Of a stretch of DNA of 64,000 nucleotides, positions 1-11,960 are shown in pieces (the stretch's first letter is position 1; each line of letters opens with the position of its first letter). This DNA comes from Mycteria americana. Taxonomy: Eukaryota > Chordata > Aves > Ciconiiformes > Ciconiidae. The translations under genes and the position numbers were made by a program. The stretch spans positions 37,311,501 through 37,375,500 of the forward strand of contig NC_134370.1 in NCBI RefSeq assembly GCF_035582795.1. Direction: 5' to 3'. Under the pieces are notes generated by a model that worked only from the letters and a program-made list of their open reading frames with translations, ran no database searches and was not told the DNA's origin.

Positions 1-1586
1 ATGATCTTCTCCACAACATATATGAACAATCTTCTGAGTTCTCAGTGACTTTAGCAGCGTAGGAACATACCTGTCTGAAAAGTTTAATACAGCAGATCGC
101 TTATTTTGACAATTAAAATCAGGAAACAAATAGTTTTGCTTATTTATTCGAATTCAGTACCAGTCAAACAAGCACTTTAAATCTGTTAGCATAATACAAT
201 CATTGTGACTGAGTTTATGTATCTTTGAGACAGAAGTGTTACTACAGAAAAACAGAGAGACTACTATACTGAAATACTTTGTAGCAAATAGTCTCATTTT
301 CACTAGCACAGGATCATAGGTCAATACCTAAATCATGAAATACGGAAAAGTACGTTAGACCTGCCATTGACCATGAGAAAAGAAAACAAATGATAGTTGT
401 TTTGAGTTGTTTATGTGCTTCATGTTTTTAAAGTGTTCCTATAAGTTGGTATCAGTTGGTCATAGTTCAATATTACTAAACGTATAATAGAATGGAACAC
501 TGAATAATTAGGAAGCACAAATAACTTCCCTCCATCACCAAAACAAATCAACTTTGTCATCCAGTTGCACAAAGGCAGTTTTTTTAAATGTTAATGCTAA
601 TGTCTTAAAATTTGTCAGGTACACTAAGATGCCTGGTAGAAGCCCTATCAAGGCATAAAAAAAGGGATTTTACTGAGAAGTGACGCTATATAAAAAACTG
701 GGGTCATACATATTCCAAAGAATATGTAGAACAACTGAAGTCTCCCATGAAAATTTGACTTCTGAAAAGTATGTGTAATTTTCTTATTACATGAGTGTGA
801 CCAGATTTAAAGTGTTAATTCAGATATGCATTTTAACTCCCACACATTTTTCTTATTTTAAGAAAAGAAGAACCAGTGAGAAAAATCTGAATTCATGAAA
901 CTAGCTATAGATTATTCTATACTAAACTGTGTATTACAGGAACCTGATAGCATATACTCCCATCTTGGAGCCCTGTGGGCAGATAATGTGCATGTAACAT
1001 AATACAACTAACAAAGAAACAATTTTTTGTCTAACCTTGCTACTTGCTTAAAATTGTTAATGAGTATCAACACCCTAGTAGAGGAAATTTTGGAAATGGT
1101 TAGCTGAAACTTGTCAATGATCATCAAAAGCGGCCTGAGAAAGGCAGATACGCACATGGCAGTAAAACAATGAAGATGCCTTAAATGTGTCTACTAAGGA
1201 CAACCAAATAGTTTTGATAGACTACTGGTTTTGTCAAGCAATTTCATCTACCTAAAATTCAGTTCAAACTGTAACTACTGCACAGTATCTTAATTCAATC
1301 CCTTTTAGAAAGTTTAAGTCACAGAAAAATCTAAAACAGGGAAAGAAAACAAGTTAAGCAGGCTAGAATTTCAACATAACTGTCAGAATTCTCACTGCAA
1401 AACAGCTGAGGAAAAAAACTCCTTTTTTTGATGTCTTCCTTATGCAATCTCACATGACATCAGCACTCTCCGACAATATTCAACAAAGGTTTGTTCTGTC
1501 TGCTCCTTTTCTAGGAATACCGCTGTCTTTAGATTCACAAACCAAGACCTTCACCATGAAATTTTACAGAAGTAATGTTTACTTAC
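1..1586 (-). other. HERC4: HERC4 intron 5 (partial)
   Basis: AT-rich sequence downstream of the exon 5 donor (GTAAGT on the minus strand, beginning at 1586). The next HERC4 exon, which should begin with the RYVP-like continuation of the propeller, is not visible before position 1. I see no other gene or clear repeat here. Confidence 0.75.
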
Positions 1587-4500
1587 CATTATCATCATTA
1601 AGACCCAGCTGTCCAAATTTGTTGCGTCCCCATCCAAAAATGGCTCCGGAAAGAGTTAGTACAAAACTATGAGCTCCTCCTGCTGCAATCTGTGCAAAAG
1701 GGATTCCCAGCAGAGATTTAATCACATGCGGTGAGTGTTGTTTTTTATACTCATAACCTAAGCCCAGCTGGCCATATTTATTTTGTCCCCAGGAAAACAC
1801 TTCACTTCCTGTTTAAAGGGGGGGGAAAAAAAAAACCACCAAGAAATACAATCAATATAGTTTAATTATAAGTTTAATTATATAAAGTTTATTTACTGTA
1901 AGAAAACCTAAAAGTTAGACAGTTACTCTTCAAATATTTTTTAGTTTGAAAATGCATACAAATTACTGACTTTTGAAGCTAAGCATTCTCATGTAATTTG
2001 CAGACATTCAACTCAAATATTTAATCAGACTGAAAGTATTTAAGTCCCATTCAAAACCCTCAAAACTGCCCTTAACATTCCTGTTTCAAAGCGTTAGATA
2101 AGTTGAGTTTGGTTATTACTAAGCAAGATGCTGTTCTATTGGGAGTTCCACTACTGTACATATTTTTATGCAGAGATCTTGCTGAGGTTGCATACTGGAC
2201 AGGCAAAACTTTCCAATTTCCAATCACAAGCCTCATTTAAGCTTTTATACAGTAACATACTTAATTTTCACATACAATTTAAGTGGCATATATTTTAAAT
2301 TCTAAAATATTGTATCAATGATATGATGAATGAAGCACAAAGTTTATAATGTAATTTGATGCCTTATAAAGAAAAAAAAAAAATTTCACAAATCAGAGAG
2401 CTATTTATGTTAAGATTGCCTCCAAAAGAAAATGTTCCACTGAACAACCAACATTTTGCCAAGGTATTTACTATCCTAAAGATCAACATCTAATCACAAA
2501 GATATTTTGCTTTTACTGATGTGATACGTTTCAAACAGTAATGCTACCTTCAAACAGTAATGCTTCCTATGTGTCTCCTACCTCCACCTTTCCAGTAACA
2601 GTTTTATCAAGATGGAAAACAATGAAACCCATCCCCTGGGGTACAGGTGTCTCAGATTTTATTTAAACAACCACCAAAAAACCAAACCAAAACCAACCAG
2701 ACAAAAAAAAAACCCACCCCAAACCACCAGTTTTATACAAAACAATCTTCCTAACACCAAAGAAATCCTATGCCAATCATTTACAATCACATGAACTAAT
2801 CCACCTCATCAATATCCCATATATAGATCTAAAAATACTATGAAGTCTCCTCTCAAAATGCCCGATTCAGGTAAGTTCATCCCATTTTCCTCCCCGTGTG
2901 GGTCTATTTTTAAGGCCATAACCCTGCTACATTGCAAGTATTTCTGCAGGTTCTCTTACAACCAGAAAAAAAAAAAACAACCAACACCTTACAATGCATG
3001 TGAAGAACAGAAACATAGAGCTGCAAATCCATGAACTGGCAATAGGATAGTGATGCTGTACTTGAAGCTTGTAACTGTTTAAAACACTGAGTGAATTTTA
3101 AATTACAAACTCCTATTATATTCTTGCACCTTTGACCAATAGAACGCTTAACAGCACATTTCTGACACTCCCCACATTCTACTGCTGATCTTAACCCAGG
3201 CAAAGAGTTATTTGTAAATGTCTGTCTGCCTGTCCTGAAAACAAAGGAATCTCACTAGGTGATAACACTAAAGATGCCTGGGAATACATAATGGCACAGA
3301 AAGCACTCAATATGGGCCCATGAAAAGTCACATACAAAATCAAGGCACATATAGTCAGTATAAACTATTACATTTAAAGAAAAAGAAAAAAAAAAAATCA
3401 TTCAGCATACAATTAACAGCTCCCTCCCCACAGCTTATTTAGCTTATATTTTAACCACACAGTGTTAAGAAACACTGTCAAACTTTACAATCTTTCTGGA
3501 ATTTTTGTTTTGAGTTTCTAAGTTTCCATTAACCCTGTCCAGCAGCCACTTCTTCCAAATAGACGTTTTGGCCCCAACTCTCCTTTACCATGATGAAACA
3601 AACAAGCCTCAAATTTAAATTCATATTAATTTCTGGATAGTTATACTAACTAGCCCCAGCAAAATTTTGAAGACAGATGTTTAAACCTTTCAAAAGGTGG
3701 GTTATAATGTGACATTACATTTTAACTACAGAAGCACCAACAAAACAGAGGCTTTGCAATAGAAAAGCAGACAAGGAAGTCGTTGCCTGCAAGCCTCAGT
3801 AACTTGAAGTTACAGGTTAAAATAGGCTAGTGACAAAGCAGCATGCTAGCATGCATGAAAAAGAAATGGGACCAAAAAAAGGACAGAAACAATAATGAAT
3901 TTAAAAAGGAAATTACATTAAAGCAAGATGATAAAAAGCAAAAAAGCACTGAAAAAGCAGAACAACACAACATTTGTCTGTACATTTATTTTTTAAATTC
4001 AAGCTTCCATCATTAAATTACACTTCTACCAACCTGAAATCCCACCTGCGTTAAGTGGTAGTATGTTTTAAAAAAATTTTCTTTTTAAAAAAAGACAAAA
4101 TAAATGTTGAAACCTTTAGAATTACCTGGTAAGAAATTACACAAAACTTCAGAAGAATTTGGCTTACCTTTTGAGAGTGCTAATGAGTGATAATAACCAC
4201 AAGCAACTTGAACAATTTGGATCTCTGATAAGCTTTTAATATTTCTATTGGGGTAAGAAAACAGAGAAAGAATTAAGCTATTAGGTCATGGTATGAAATA
4301 TAAAGTCATGCCAAAGGGTAATATACAAAAAGTATTGTATATTTCACTGAAGTATATGTGAAACTAATTTAAATATCCTAACTTTAATTAGAAGCTATTT
4401 ACTAAAGTCTTAAGTCAAACCTGCTTCTTTGCTAACACCTTCAAGGACAGGTTGTCTTATTTTCAAATTAATAAAGTCAGTAAAAGACCATAATGAAGAA

Positions 4501-7500
4501 TTGGGGAGGTTCATGTGCTAGGAAGGAGATGTCGCACAGCTGAATGGAGGAAATTAATACTGGATACAAGAAGAAAATTATTCTTACTTTCTAGTTTCCA
4601 AAAGAAAAAAGGTTTTACAATCTTCTTCATATCAATATTAGATATAAAGACTGAATTACTTTCTGTTAAAATCTTAACACTCAATTTTTCATCTCTACCA
4701 ACATTAACTTCAATCAAAACTTCAGTTTACAGAGCTACTAAGTATTGCACAATATTATAAAGAAGTTGCAAATACCTACAAATGTGCATTAAATCTAGTA
4801 TGCTTTCAACTTTTGATGAGAAAAACAGGAGTTTCTAAAAGGTCTGTGGGTTTTTAAATTTGATACAGAAATAAATAACCCTTATATTAGTTATTTATAC
4901 CTTTCATATTTCTACATGTCACAGATAGCCATGATAAAGTTATAAATTACTAATGTTCCAAGGAATCGTTACTTTTCTGTGTCTTTTTCCTATGTAAAAA
5001 AAGAAAATTAGAAAAGAAAACCTCCAGCTTGCAAACATACAAACTTACTGCTACAGACAGTTCCACTGATTTCAGTGAACCTATTCATCACAGTAAAAAT
5101 GCAGACTTCAGCTAGCTGGAATGCTTACAGCATTCTGAAAACAAGGAAGTGAATCTGGCTAGCATTCATTTTTATAACTAGAAGGCGTTATTATTTCATC
5201 ACAGCTAAAAAACCTTGGGGTGAAAACTGAAGTACGAAGATCAGATAGCAAACATACCTTCTTCAAATGTACTCCCACAACTGGTTTTGAAATTTTAACA
5301 TTCTACTTCTCTTTAACTTCTCTTAAATGGCAGTTATCAATCCCCATTTACATTCTTAAAATACCCATCCTACTTTTCCAACATAACTCTCATTCTTAGT
5401 AGATGACTATTAAAAAAAAAAAAAACCCAAACAAAACCAAGCAAACACATGACACTTCTCACATAAGCTGACTTTTTGAGAAAGGGAACTGTCTACAGCA
5501 TGCAAGTGCTATCGCTAAAATACACTTTCTAATGTGTGTTTTTAATTACAACAGCAAGAATATCTTAACCAATGTGATTTAAGCACTTTTAAAAAAAAAT
5601 TATTATATACTAATTATTTTTAACCTGGGCACTCTGATGCATTCCTCTGTTCCTGGCAAGCCAAGCTGTCCATCAGTAGCCAGACCCCAAGCATATACCT
5701 GACCCTTGTCATTTAGTGCAAGAGTATGGGCTTCTCCACATGATACAGCTACAATATTTTGGGCATCCAGTGCACCAACATGCTCTTAAAAAAAAAAAAA
5801 AAAAAAAAAGTTAGTTGTTAAAAAAAAAGCTACTAACAAGCTAGCGTTGTTCAAGACAGTTATACTCAGTACTAAGATATCAACTGAAATGACACAGAAA
5901 TAAGCGCAGAAGTCTGCCAAAACATCCTTTATTTAAAATTATAAGCATGCTATTCTAGGAGAAGTAAGTTAAATTTGACACCCCAAAGTAACCAAACAAC
6001 AACTGTATCTGGAGCAATATACAGAAGTGCACAAAAACTGCAGCTTGATCATAATGGCTCCTTCTAATCTTGCCATCTGAAAATGAGTGCAGAAACTCAA
6101 TTAACATTAAGGTCAAATAGATTATTGTCAAATGACTACACGTGTAGACATTATGTAAGAGGAAAACATTCCACCACAGCAAATTAAATTCACCTATTCA
6201 TTATTAACAAAAAAGCCTGCAAAACAAGGCAGGGCAAATTAAAGGCTAAAGCTACTGATTTTGCAATGAGCTACACAATGTCCTCTTTATAATGCAAAAT
6301 ACTGTAGAAACAGATCCTAAAGAGTAATTTTTCTAGATATACAGTGCACGCCTCTGAAAAGCAAACACTAAAATATCTGTGATTTTTCTTCTAGTAGCCT
6401 GCATCAATACCTTTAAATACATTTGGAAAAACTCAAAGTTTGTTTTTGTGCTTATGACTTGTGATCAGAAGTCTAACCTGTTCATTTCACCAACAGCAAA
6501 GTGGAGAAATATCATCAGGGTCTGTCATTAAGGCTGGAATTTTCAACAGTCCCCTTAAATAAGAGCCTGCTTGGACATTTTATGCCAGTTTTCAAACACA
6601 TAAATTCTATTCCTGCCTAAGAACAGCACACCACTGAAAAAGCCTGCATATCATCAATGTAACATGCACTGTGAACACAGCCTAGCATAGTCTAAGTCAA
6701 TTTCAAAACAGTAGCTAACAGTATCCGCAACATGACAGGCACTCAGTTTCCAAAATAAAGTAACACAGGCAGCACATGTAAGTTCATTTTTTTAAACAGC
6801 TGGTCTGATTAAAGAGGTTACCACCCCAATTCAGCCCATTACCGCCTCCACAGCTCTGCCCATGGAAGAGGTCATGTAAGCGCTCTCCAGTTCAGGCAAC
6901 AGCATGCAGATCAGACTATCTTCACCAGCTGCTAAACTAGCCGGGCTGACTGCCTAATACGGATTAAGGAACATTCACACAATCCCTATGGCAAGCAGAG
7001 CTCTGTGGGGAGGAAAGAGGGAAGGCACAGCTAAGTAGCGCCACTGGTGACACTGAGGTGGCAAAGACATGCAGTCAGCGACAAAATTATCTTCAGTTAG
7101 CAGAAATACATTCAAAAGAGAGCATCTACCCATCTGTAAAAATACCGAGTCTCTTTGGACTGCGTAAGTAAAGTTATCCCAATGCACCGATTTCACATTA
7201 GAAGATTCAACTGTGTTGTCAGTAACCTCTAGATGAAAGAAAAATTAGGGAGGAGGACATTACAATCCTCATGACTGCTTTGTCTGAGCATGTTAAAAAA
7301 AAAAAAAAAAGATTTATAGTAGGTGTTTGTCCATTACATATGAAAGCTCATACAAGGCTGCTTTAAAAAACAAAAAAATTAAAAGTCAGATGTTTTTATT
7401 GTAACTTTTAGATTTAAAAGACAATTCAGCATAATTTTCAATGTGGGTAACAAGTATTCAGAGTAAGTTTGACAAGCTGAGTTTCTATTCATGTTCATGA

Positions 7501-8802
7501 TGCAGATGTTTGCACAGGATCAAAGTTTGTCAGTTTTAATATCCATTTACTGTTTCCCAACAGAAGTCCAAATTAGTTTTAAAAGTTACATATCAACTAC
7601 ACAAAAAATCTTTACTTGGCATCAAATCCGAAACTCTGAATAAAGGAGAACTACTAAAACACTGCATAATGCCTTATTTCCATTTGAAATATTTGAATCA
7701 ATTATTGTGCCAAGTAACTTGTAAAATTGCTATAGCAGTGATTAGAATAAACTCTTACTAAGCCTTTTCAGTTTGCTTACGTTATGCTATAAGTACTGTC
7801 AGAAGCACTGTTCCATATCTCTCAGCAGCACGCAGATATGACTCACACACACAGCTCTGAAGGGAGCCCATGTGCACGCTCCTCTGCAGTCCCCGCAAGA
7901 TGTTTACCCACTTCTACAGAACTGCACTAGCAGGAAGCAGAAACACGCATATAACATAGGTAGGAAGAAAAAAGCCCAAAGAAGTTTTACATTGCATCCT
8001 TTAGGATTCTCCCGTAGCACTGCATATGCTGAAAAGTCTTTTATCAAAAGTTTTAGTTTTAGTTCTTAAGAAAAGAAAATCAAGAACGTTGCTTTAATCA
8101 GACATGCTCTACATCACATATTAGATGACTAAAAACACACAGCATGTTTCTCAACTACAGTATGCCAAATATTTGTTTCTACCAAACCTATACATATAGT
8201 ACAATACTAATCCATATTATTGAAGCAGGTCACCTCCTGCTGAGATTAAAAACAGTCACTGAGTCTTCCACGCCCTTAGGTAAACTGATTCCATGCTGGA
8301 AATAAAAAATAGGGGCACTGTCCAGCTGCACGGCAGGCAAAAATATGGAGGGACGGCCATGTTTCACAGTTGGTTGTTTCCAACTGTCACAAGATGCAAT
8401 CCAAGCAAAGGAATGCTTTTCAAGTTAAAAATATGCCCATTCTTGGAAGAACTACTGTGCATACAATTCAGCACATGCACAGACACTAGCAGTCTCAGGT
8501 TTGACATAGCATAATGAAAAAAGAAATACATGCACAACCACACGTACTCTCTGCAATTCATTATTTCTAAACTTACCTGGTCTTTTCCTCGCTTTTTCAT
8601 GCCCTAGTTGTCCCAGATCATTGCATCCACATGTATAAACAGTCCCATCATCCAGGACAAAAACAGTATGTCTCAGTCCACATCCTACATCTCTGACCCT
8701 TTTATTCAAGAAAAAGTCACTTTTTCTGGGTTCTAAAACAATCTCTTCATCAATTCCACCCAATCCAAGTTGTCCAAAAGATGCATTTCCCCAGCACAAC
8801 AT
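1..8802 (-). CDS. HERC4: HERC4, 5' part of coding region (gene-level entry, exons 2-5)
   Basis: HERC4 is a HECT-type E3 ubiquitin ligase with an N-terminal RCC1-like beta-propeller and a C-terminal HECT catalytic domain (about 1057 residues in human). Only residues 1-229 are encoded here, by four coding exons on the minus strand: 8802-8577, 5784-5625, 4244-4168 and 1808-1587. The protein starts [16 protein letters not shown], which matches HERC4 better than HERC3. It carries successive RCC1 repeat signatures ([40 protein letters not shown], each with a W/C-G-x(4)-GQLG partner). All four exons join in phase with GT-AG introns. The catalytic HECT part lies outside the window. The name rests on recalled similarity to human HERC4; the exon structure is read directly. 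Confidence 0.93.
1587..1808 (-). CDS. HERC4: HERC4 coding exon 5 (residues 155-229)
   Basis: This 222-bp exon encodes RCC1 repeat material: [14 protein letters not shown], an [13 protein letters not shown] motif, and [17 protein letters not shown]. On the minus strand the acceptor is TTTAAACAG|GAAGTG and the donor AATG|GTAAGT. It enters with two bases completing codon 155 (G|GA) and leaves with one base of codon 229, consistent with its neighbours. The polypyrimidine tract before the acceptor is a T-run followed by a C-run (plus-strand G/A run at 1817-1835). Human HERC4 has FCWG where this protein has FSWG, a minor substitution. Confidence 0.93.
1809..4167 (-). other. HERC4: HERC4 intron 4
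   Basis: A 2.36-kb AT-rich intron with several A-runs. It holds a small tandem duplication: a 16-base unit repeats at 2530-2545 and 2549-2564 with period 19. The open frames here lack splice support and similarity, so I read them as chance. Confidence 0.8.
4168..4244 (-). CDS. HERC4: HERC4 coding exon 4 (residues 129-155)
   Basis: A 77-bp exon encoding [20 protein letters not shown] followed by LALSK, the core of an RCC1 repeat. The minus-strand acceptor is CCAATAG|AAAT and the donor CAAAAG|GTAAGC. The exon starts with the third base of Arg129 and ends with the first base of codon 155. It is too short to stand out as an ORF; it was found by following the propeller repeat pattern between exons 3 and 5, and the phase closes exactly. 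Confidence 0.92.
4245..5624 (-). other. HERC4: HERC4 intron 3
   Basis: A 1.38-kb AT-rich intron. No coding exon, RNA gene or recognisable transposon was seen. Two overlapping opposite-strand frames of 68-81 codons at 4511-4760 look like chance. Confidence 0.8.
5625..5784 (-). CDS. HERC4: HERC4 coding exon 3 (residues 76-129)
   Basis: A 160-bp exon encoding [40 protein letters not shown] and [13 protein letters not shown], an RCC1 repeat. Both splice sites are suboptimal. The minus-strand acceptor is TTAAG|AGCATG, preceded by a homopolymeric T tract of 22, and the donor is CCCAG|GTTAAA with T at +3. Entry (AG) completes Glu76 and exit (AG) begins Arg129, so the phase agrees with exons 2 and 4. 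Confidence 0.92.
5785..8576 (-). other. HERC4: HERC4 intron 2
   Basis: A 2.79-kb intron, AT-rich with several A-runs, including a 22-A plus-strand run at 5788-5809 abutting exon 3. No host coding exon or recognisable transposable element was seen. Confidence 0.8.
5788..5809. repeat. Poly(A) tract of 22 (poly-T in HERC4 sense)
   Basis: Twenty-two consecutive A on the plus strand. On the HERC4 strand it is an uninterrupted T-run that serves as the polypyrimidine tract of the exon 3 acceptor. Such a run is likely to vary in length between individuals. Confidence 0.9.
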
Positions 8803-8868
8803 GTTTATGCTTCTCTTTATCACAGAGATCTTCCAACTTGACTTTTCTGGAATATCCCTTCTGCGTAG
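8577..8868 (-). CDS. HERC4: HERC4 exon 2 with start codon (residues 1-76)
   Basis: The first coding exon. The ATG is at 8802-8800 on the minus strand, encoding [20 protein letters not shown] and then the RCC1 signatures [15 protein letters not shown] and [16 protein letters not shown]. The donor is CCAG|GTAAGT at 8576. The 5' boundary is taken at 8868, after TTTTTGAACAG, giving 66 nt of 5' UTR in this exon. An upstream in-frame Met (MIKRSIN before MLCW) exists, but HERC-family proteins start at the MLCW methionine, so I chose that. The coding part is 226 nt, ending one base into codon 76. Confidence 0.93.
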
Positions 8869-11339
8869 CTGTTCAAAAAAAAAGTAAAAATGTACAGTTT
8901 TTCAGTATTGTCCCTAACATTTATGTTATCTTCTATATAGCATGTTATCCACACATTCACTTTCTGTATACCAATATATTGAAACACTGAACAATTTTTA
9001 AGAGTGTGATTTACTTTCTTGGATAGTATATACATTAACTCTGTAGTAAAATGCTTTCCTTCCCATTTCAGATACAACTTTTAAGATGCACAGGTCCTCG
9101 GTTTCATAAAACTTGGTTTCAAAAATTTAAAATATCGTTCTTTGTAAAACTTCCCTAATCCAGAACTATACAAATGGCAGTCACAATCAATTCTAGCCAG
9201 TGGAAATGACCTCAAACATCTTTTAAGGAGACAGTACAGGCTAGTGTCTTTACACAGGGAGCTGCATGACTCCTGAATGCACTGTGTAAGGCCTCAAGAT
9301 CATCCCCAAAAACAACACTTGACTCATAGCTTGGAAAAAATTGGTCAGCTCTGATCAGTTATGCAACACAGAATAATATGATGTGTCAATCATTACATTT
9401 AAACAACTATGAGTCAACTGAACTTGCAATTTAAAAGAAAATAAATAGCTGAAACTCAAGTCCCCAGTCTTGCACTGCAATCAACAAAGGCTACAGCTTC
9501 ACAGTTACTCTGCAGTAACAGGAGGCCACATATACAAACTCCCCCACACAAACCCCCATCCCTAATGCCTAAATTGCAATTACCAGTATGCGTGCTGACA
9601 GACTCTGTACCTGTTTGGAAAGGATACAAAGCTACACTTCTCTTTCATTTTCAGTATTGCAGATGATGAAGAATTTATGACAATGTTTTCACTATTACTT
9701 ACACTACACTTCCATGATAGTAAGTTTCCCCATATTTTCAGAGCAACTTGAAAATCAATGCAATACAGTGTAAAATTGCTATAAATTTTCATCTGTGACC
9801 ATTATTTGGAAGACAGCACGAATAACGGAATGTGGAATACAATGCACTACAAATGCATTCAGTCTCACATTCTGCAGGGTCATAACATGTATAAACCACC
9901 TAAATATAAAACGGCTCAGAGAAGCATGCCATCAGTTAGCACCTAAACGTCACATAAACCAAAGAAGAGCAGAATTCTTGCCAGCACAACAGGATAACTA
10001 TTTTTCTCTGCAAAAGTCAAAATGCAATAAACAAGATGCTTATTTTTGTGATCTCATAACAACAACAACAACAAAACCAAAAAACAACAGCCAAACAGCT
10101 TAAAATATATTGCATTCTGTTTACCTATCTCAGGAGATGATGCATGATCAAATATTTCCCTAGCTATCACTAGCTATATCCTACCACATTCAGAAGGGGA
10201 CATCAAAATGAAGATGTCTTCGGTTAAGACATAGCTATGCAACAGCAAATTTCACACATCTGTAGCAGTGACTGCAATGCAAGCTTCAACCTGCAACACA
10301 AGAAGTTAGGAAAGATGTATGATTATAGTGCTTCAAGACTTCTGTAATCAAGATTTATCTCCATCTCCAGGGCAGCAAAAAGAAGAAAAGCTCTCCTTTC
10401 TATTAAAACAGATGTGTATTTCCATAGAAGGTGGGGGTTTTGTTTTGTTTTTTTCTTTTAAGAGTCAGTAGCCAAAGATGTTTTGTACTTTGATCTCAAA
10501 TCACGGTAGTATTTTATCCCTGTATGCACTCATGAAAGCCAGCTCACGTTGTCAGCTGCTCGATACTACCATGCGTGACATCAAAAGCAGTCCAATGCCG
10601 ACACCAAATACAGAACGCGAGGGAAACCACCCAACTCATTTTCTACTAGCAGAGAGCGAGTAACGGTGCTACAGGAAGAGTCTGGATGTTTCCCGCAGGC
10701 TGGAACGGGCTGTGCAATCTCACCGTGCACGGGCACTGACGCGCTCTTAAAGCGCCCCAGCCGCGGGCTGCGCGCCCGGCGATCCCGAAGGCTGTATCAC
10801 AGGCTCCTGCCCGCCCCGGCTGCCCCGTGGAGCGCGACACCGCCCGCGTTCGCCGACACACTGCCAAATGCAGTCAGCCTGCGGCACGGGCTTAACGGCT
10901 CCCCTCCCTGCAGCGCAGCTCCCCCGGGCGCCGCCGCCGCGCAGGGGTCCGGAGAGAGCGGCCACGCCGCGGGCGGGGCCGGGGCGGCCCCGGCGGAAGA
11001 GCGCAGGTCGGCGGCCGGAGTGGGGCCTCCGCCCGTCCCGAGGGGGCGGCGCCAGGCGCCGAACTCCCCTCAGCGCGCCCCGCAGCTGCTAAGCGGCGTC
11101 GCCCGTAACGGTCCTAACCGCCCCGGCCCACCGTCCGCCCCGCACCTGCCCCCCCACGCTGCAGGCACTGCCGCTCGTCCCGCCCCGCTCCCACAGCCGC
11201 CGTCCCACCGGCCCCACGGTGGGGCCCCGCGGCCCGAGCGCGGCCCCGTCCACTTTCCCGTCCGCCCCGCAGGGCCGAAGGGTGGCAGCGCCCGGGTCCA
11301 CAGAGATCCAGCGGCGCGTCACGGCCCGGCGGAACTCAC
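8869..11339 (-). other. HERC4: HERC4 intron 1
   Basis: A 2.47-kb intron between the putative non-coding exon 1 and exon 2. Most is AT-rich; base composition turns sharply GC-rich from about 10.66 kb, where it enters the CpG island. No coding exon was seen. The 102-codon frame at 9795-10103 lacks any recognisable similarity. Confidence 0.65.
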
Positions 11340-11960
11340 CGGCGGCGAGGCGAAGCGAGGCGCTCTGCTCCCCCCGGCGCCGCGAAACCGAGGCCGCGCC
11401 CAAGCCCGGCCCGCCCGCCGCAGGCACCCACCGACCACCGCGAGGGCGTGAGCGGCCCCAACACGGAGCGCTGACAGGGCCCGGCCGCCGCTCCTGCGCA
11501 GGCGCGAACTCAGCGGGCGGGGCCGCAGCGCTCCCGCTTCACGGCCTGTCTCCCTCCCCAGCCCCGCGGTCAGGGGTGGTGACGCGGCGGCGGCGCGGCG
11601 TGACGTTAGCCTGGACCTCGGCGGGGCGCGGCAGCAGGGGGCACCGCCCGCCCGGCGGGGCGAGAGGCCCGGGGTAGCGGTGTGTGCCCCGCGGCGGTGT
11701 TGGCGGCGGCAGCAGCGGTGTGTGCCCCGGGGCGGCGCTGGTGGGGCGGAGGCGGTGCCGGTACCGGTGCCGTCGGGCGCAGTGTTGGAGCCGTGCCGGG
11801 GCGGGTCCCGCCGACCGCCGGGGATGGGAGGGGGGGCTCTGGGCGCTACCCGGTCCCCGAGCGCGGTTCGGAGGGAGGTTACGGTCGGAGTTGCCGCGTG
11901 GCTTCGGTTCCCGCTGTTGGGCTGTGAAGAGGCCGAGCGAGAAGTTGACAGCAAAAAAGA
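10660..11960. promoter_or_regulatory. HERC4: CpG island / HERC4 promoter region
   Basis: About 1.3 kb very rich in G+C and CpG within an otherwise AT-rich window, located just 5' of HERC4. Seen in it are an NRF1-like palindrome (CCTGCGCAGGCGCG, 11493-11506), a CRE-like TGACGTTA (11601-11608), and no obvious TATA box. This fits a TATA-less housekeeping promoter. A 16-base motif AGCGGTGTGTGCCCCG repeats at 11676 and 11714, and a four-run G-quadruplex pattern occupies 11820-11843. The long open frames here on both strands are low-complexity Pro/Arg/Gly/Ala products of GC composition, not genes. The transcription start is inferred near 11.45-11.5 kb and is not proven. Confidence 0.8.
11340..11480 (-). 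other. HERC4: Probable HERC4 non-coding exon 1 (5' UTR)
   Basis: A consensus donor, CCGCCG|GTGAGT, lies on the minus strand at 11340/11339 inside the CpG island, and exon 2 begins with an acceptor followed by 66 nt of UTR. The simplest model is a non-coding exon 1 ending at 11340. Its 5' boundary (about 11480) is a guess placed just downstream of the NRF1-like site. Confidence 0.45.

Noticed and set aside
1442..1672. Plus-strand 76-codon frame overlapping HERC4 exon 5
   Set aside because: Antisense overlap with a well-supported exon and no similarity.
8452..8576. Continuation of the HERC4 frame past PG at exon 2
   Set aside because: This is intron read-through after the GTAAGT donor; the true continuation is at 5784.
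10666..11954. Long overlapping open frames on both strands (up to 261 codons) in the CpG island
   Set aside because: Low-complexity Pro/Arg/Gly/Ala translations caused by high G+C depleting stop codons; no domain, and the region reads as a promoter.
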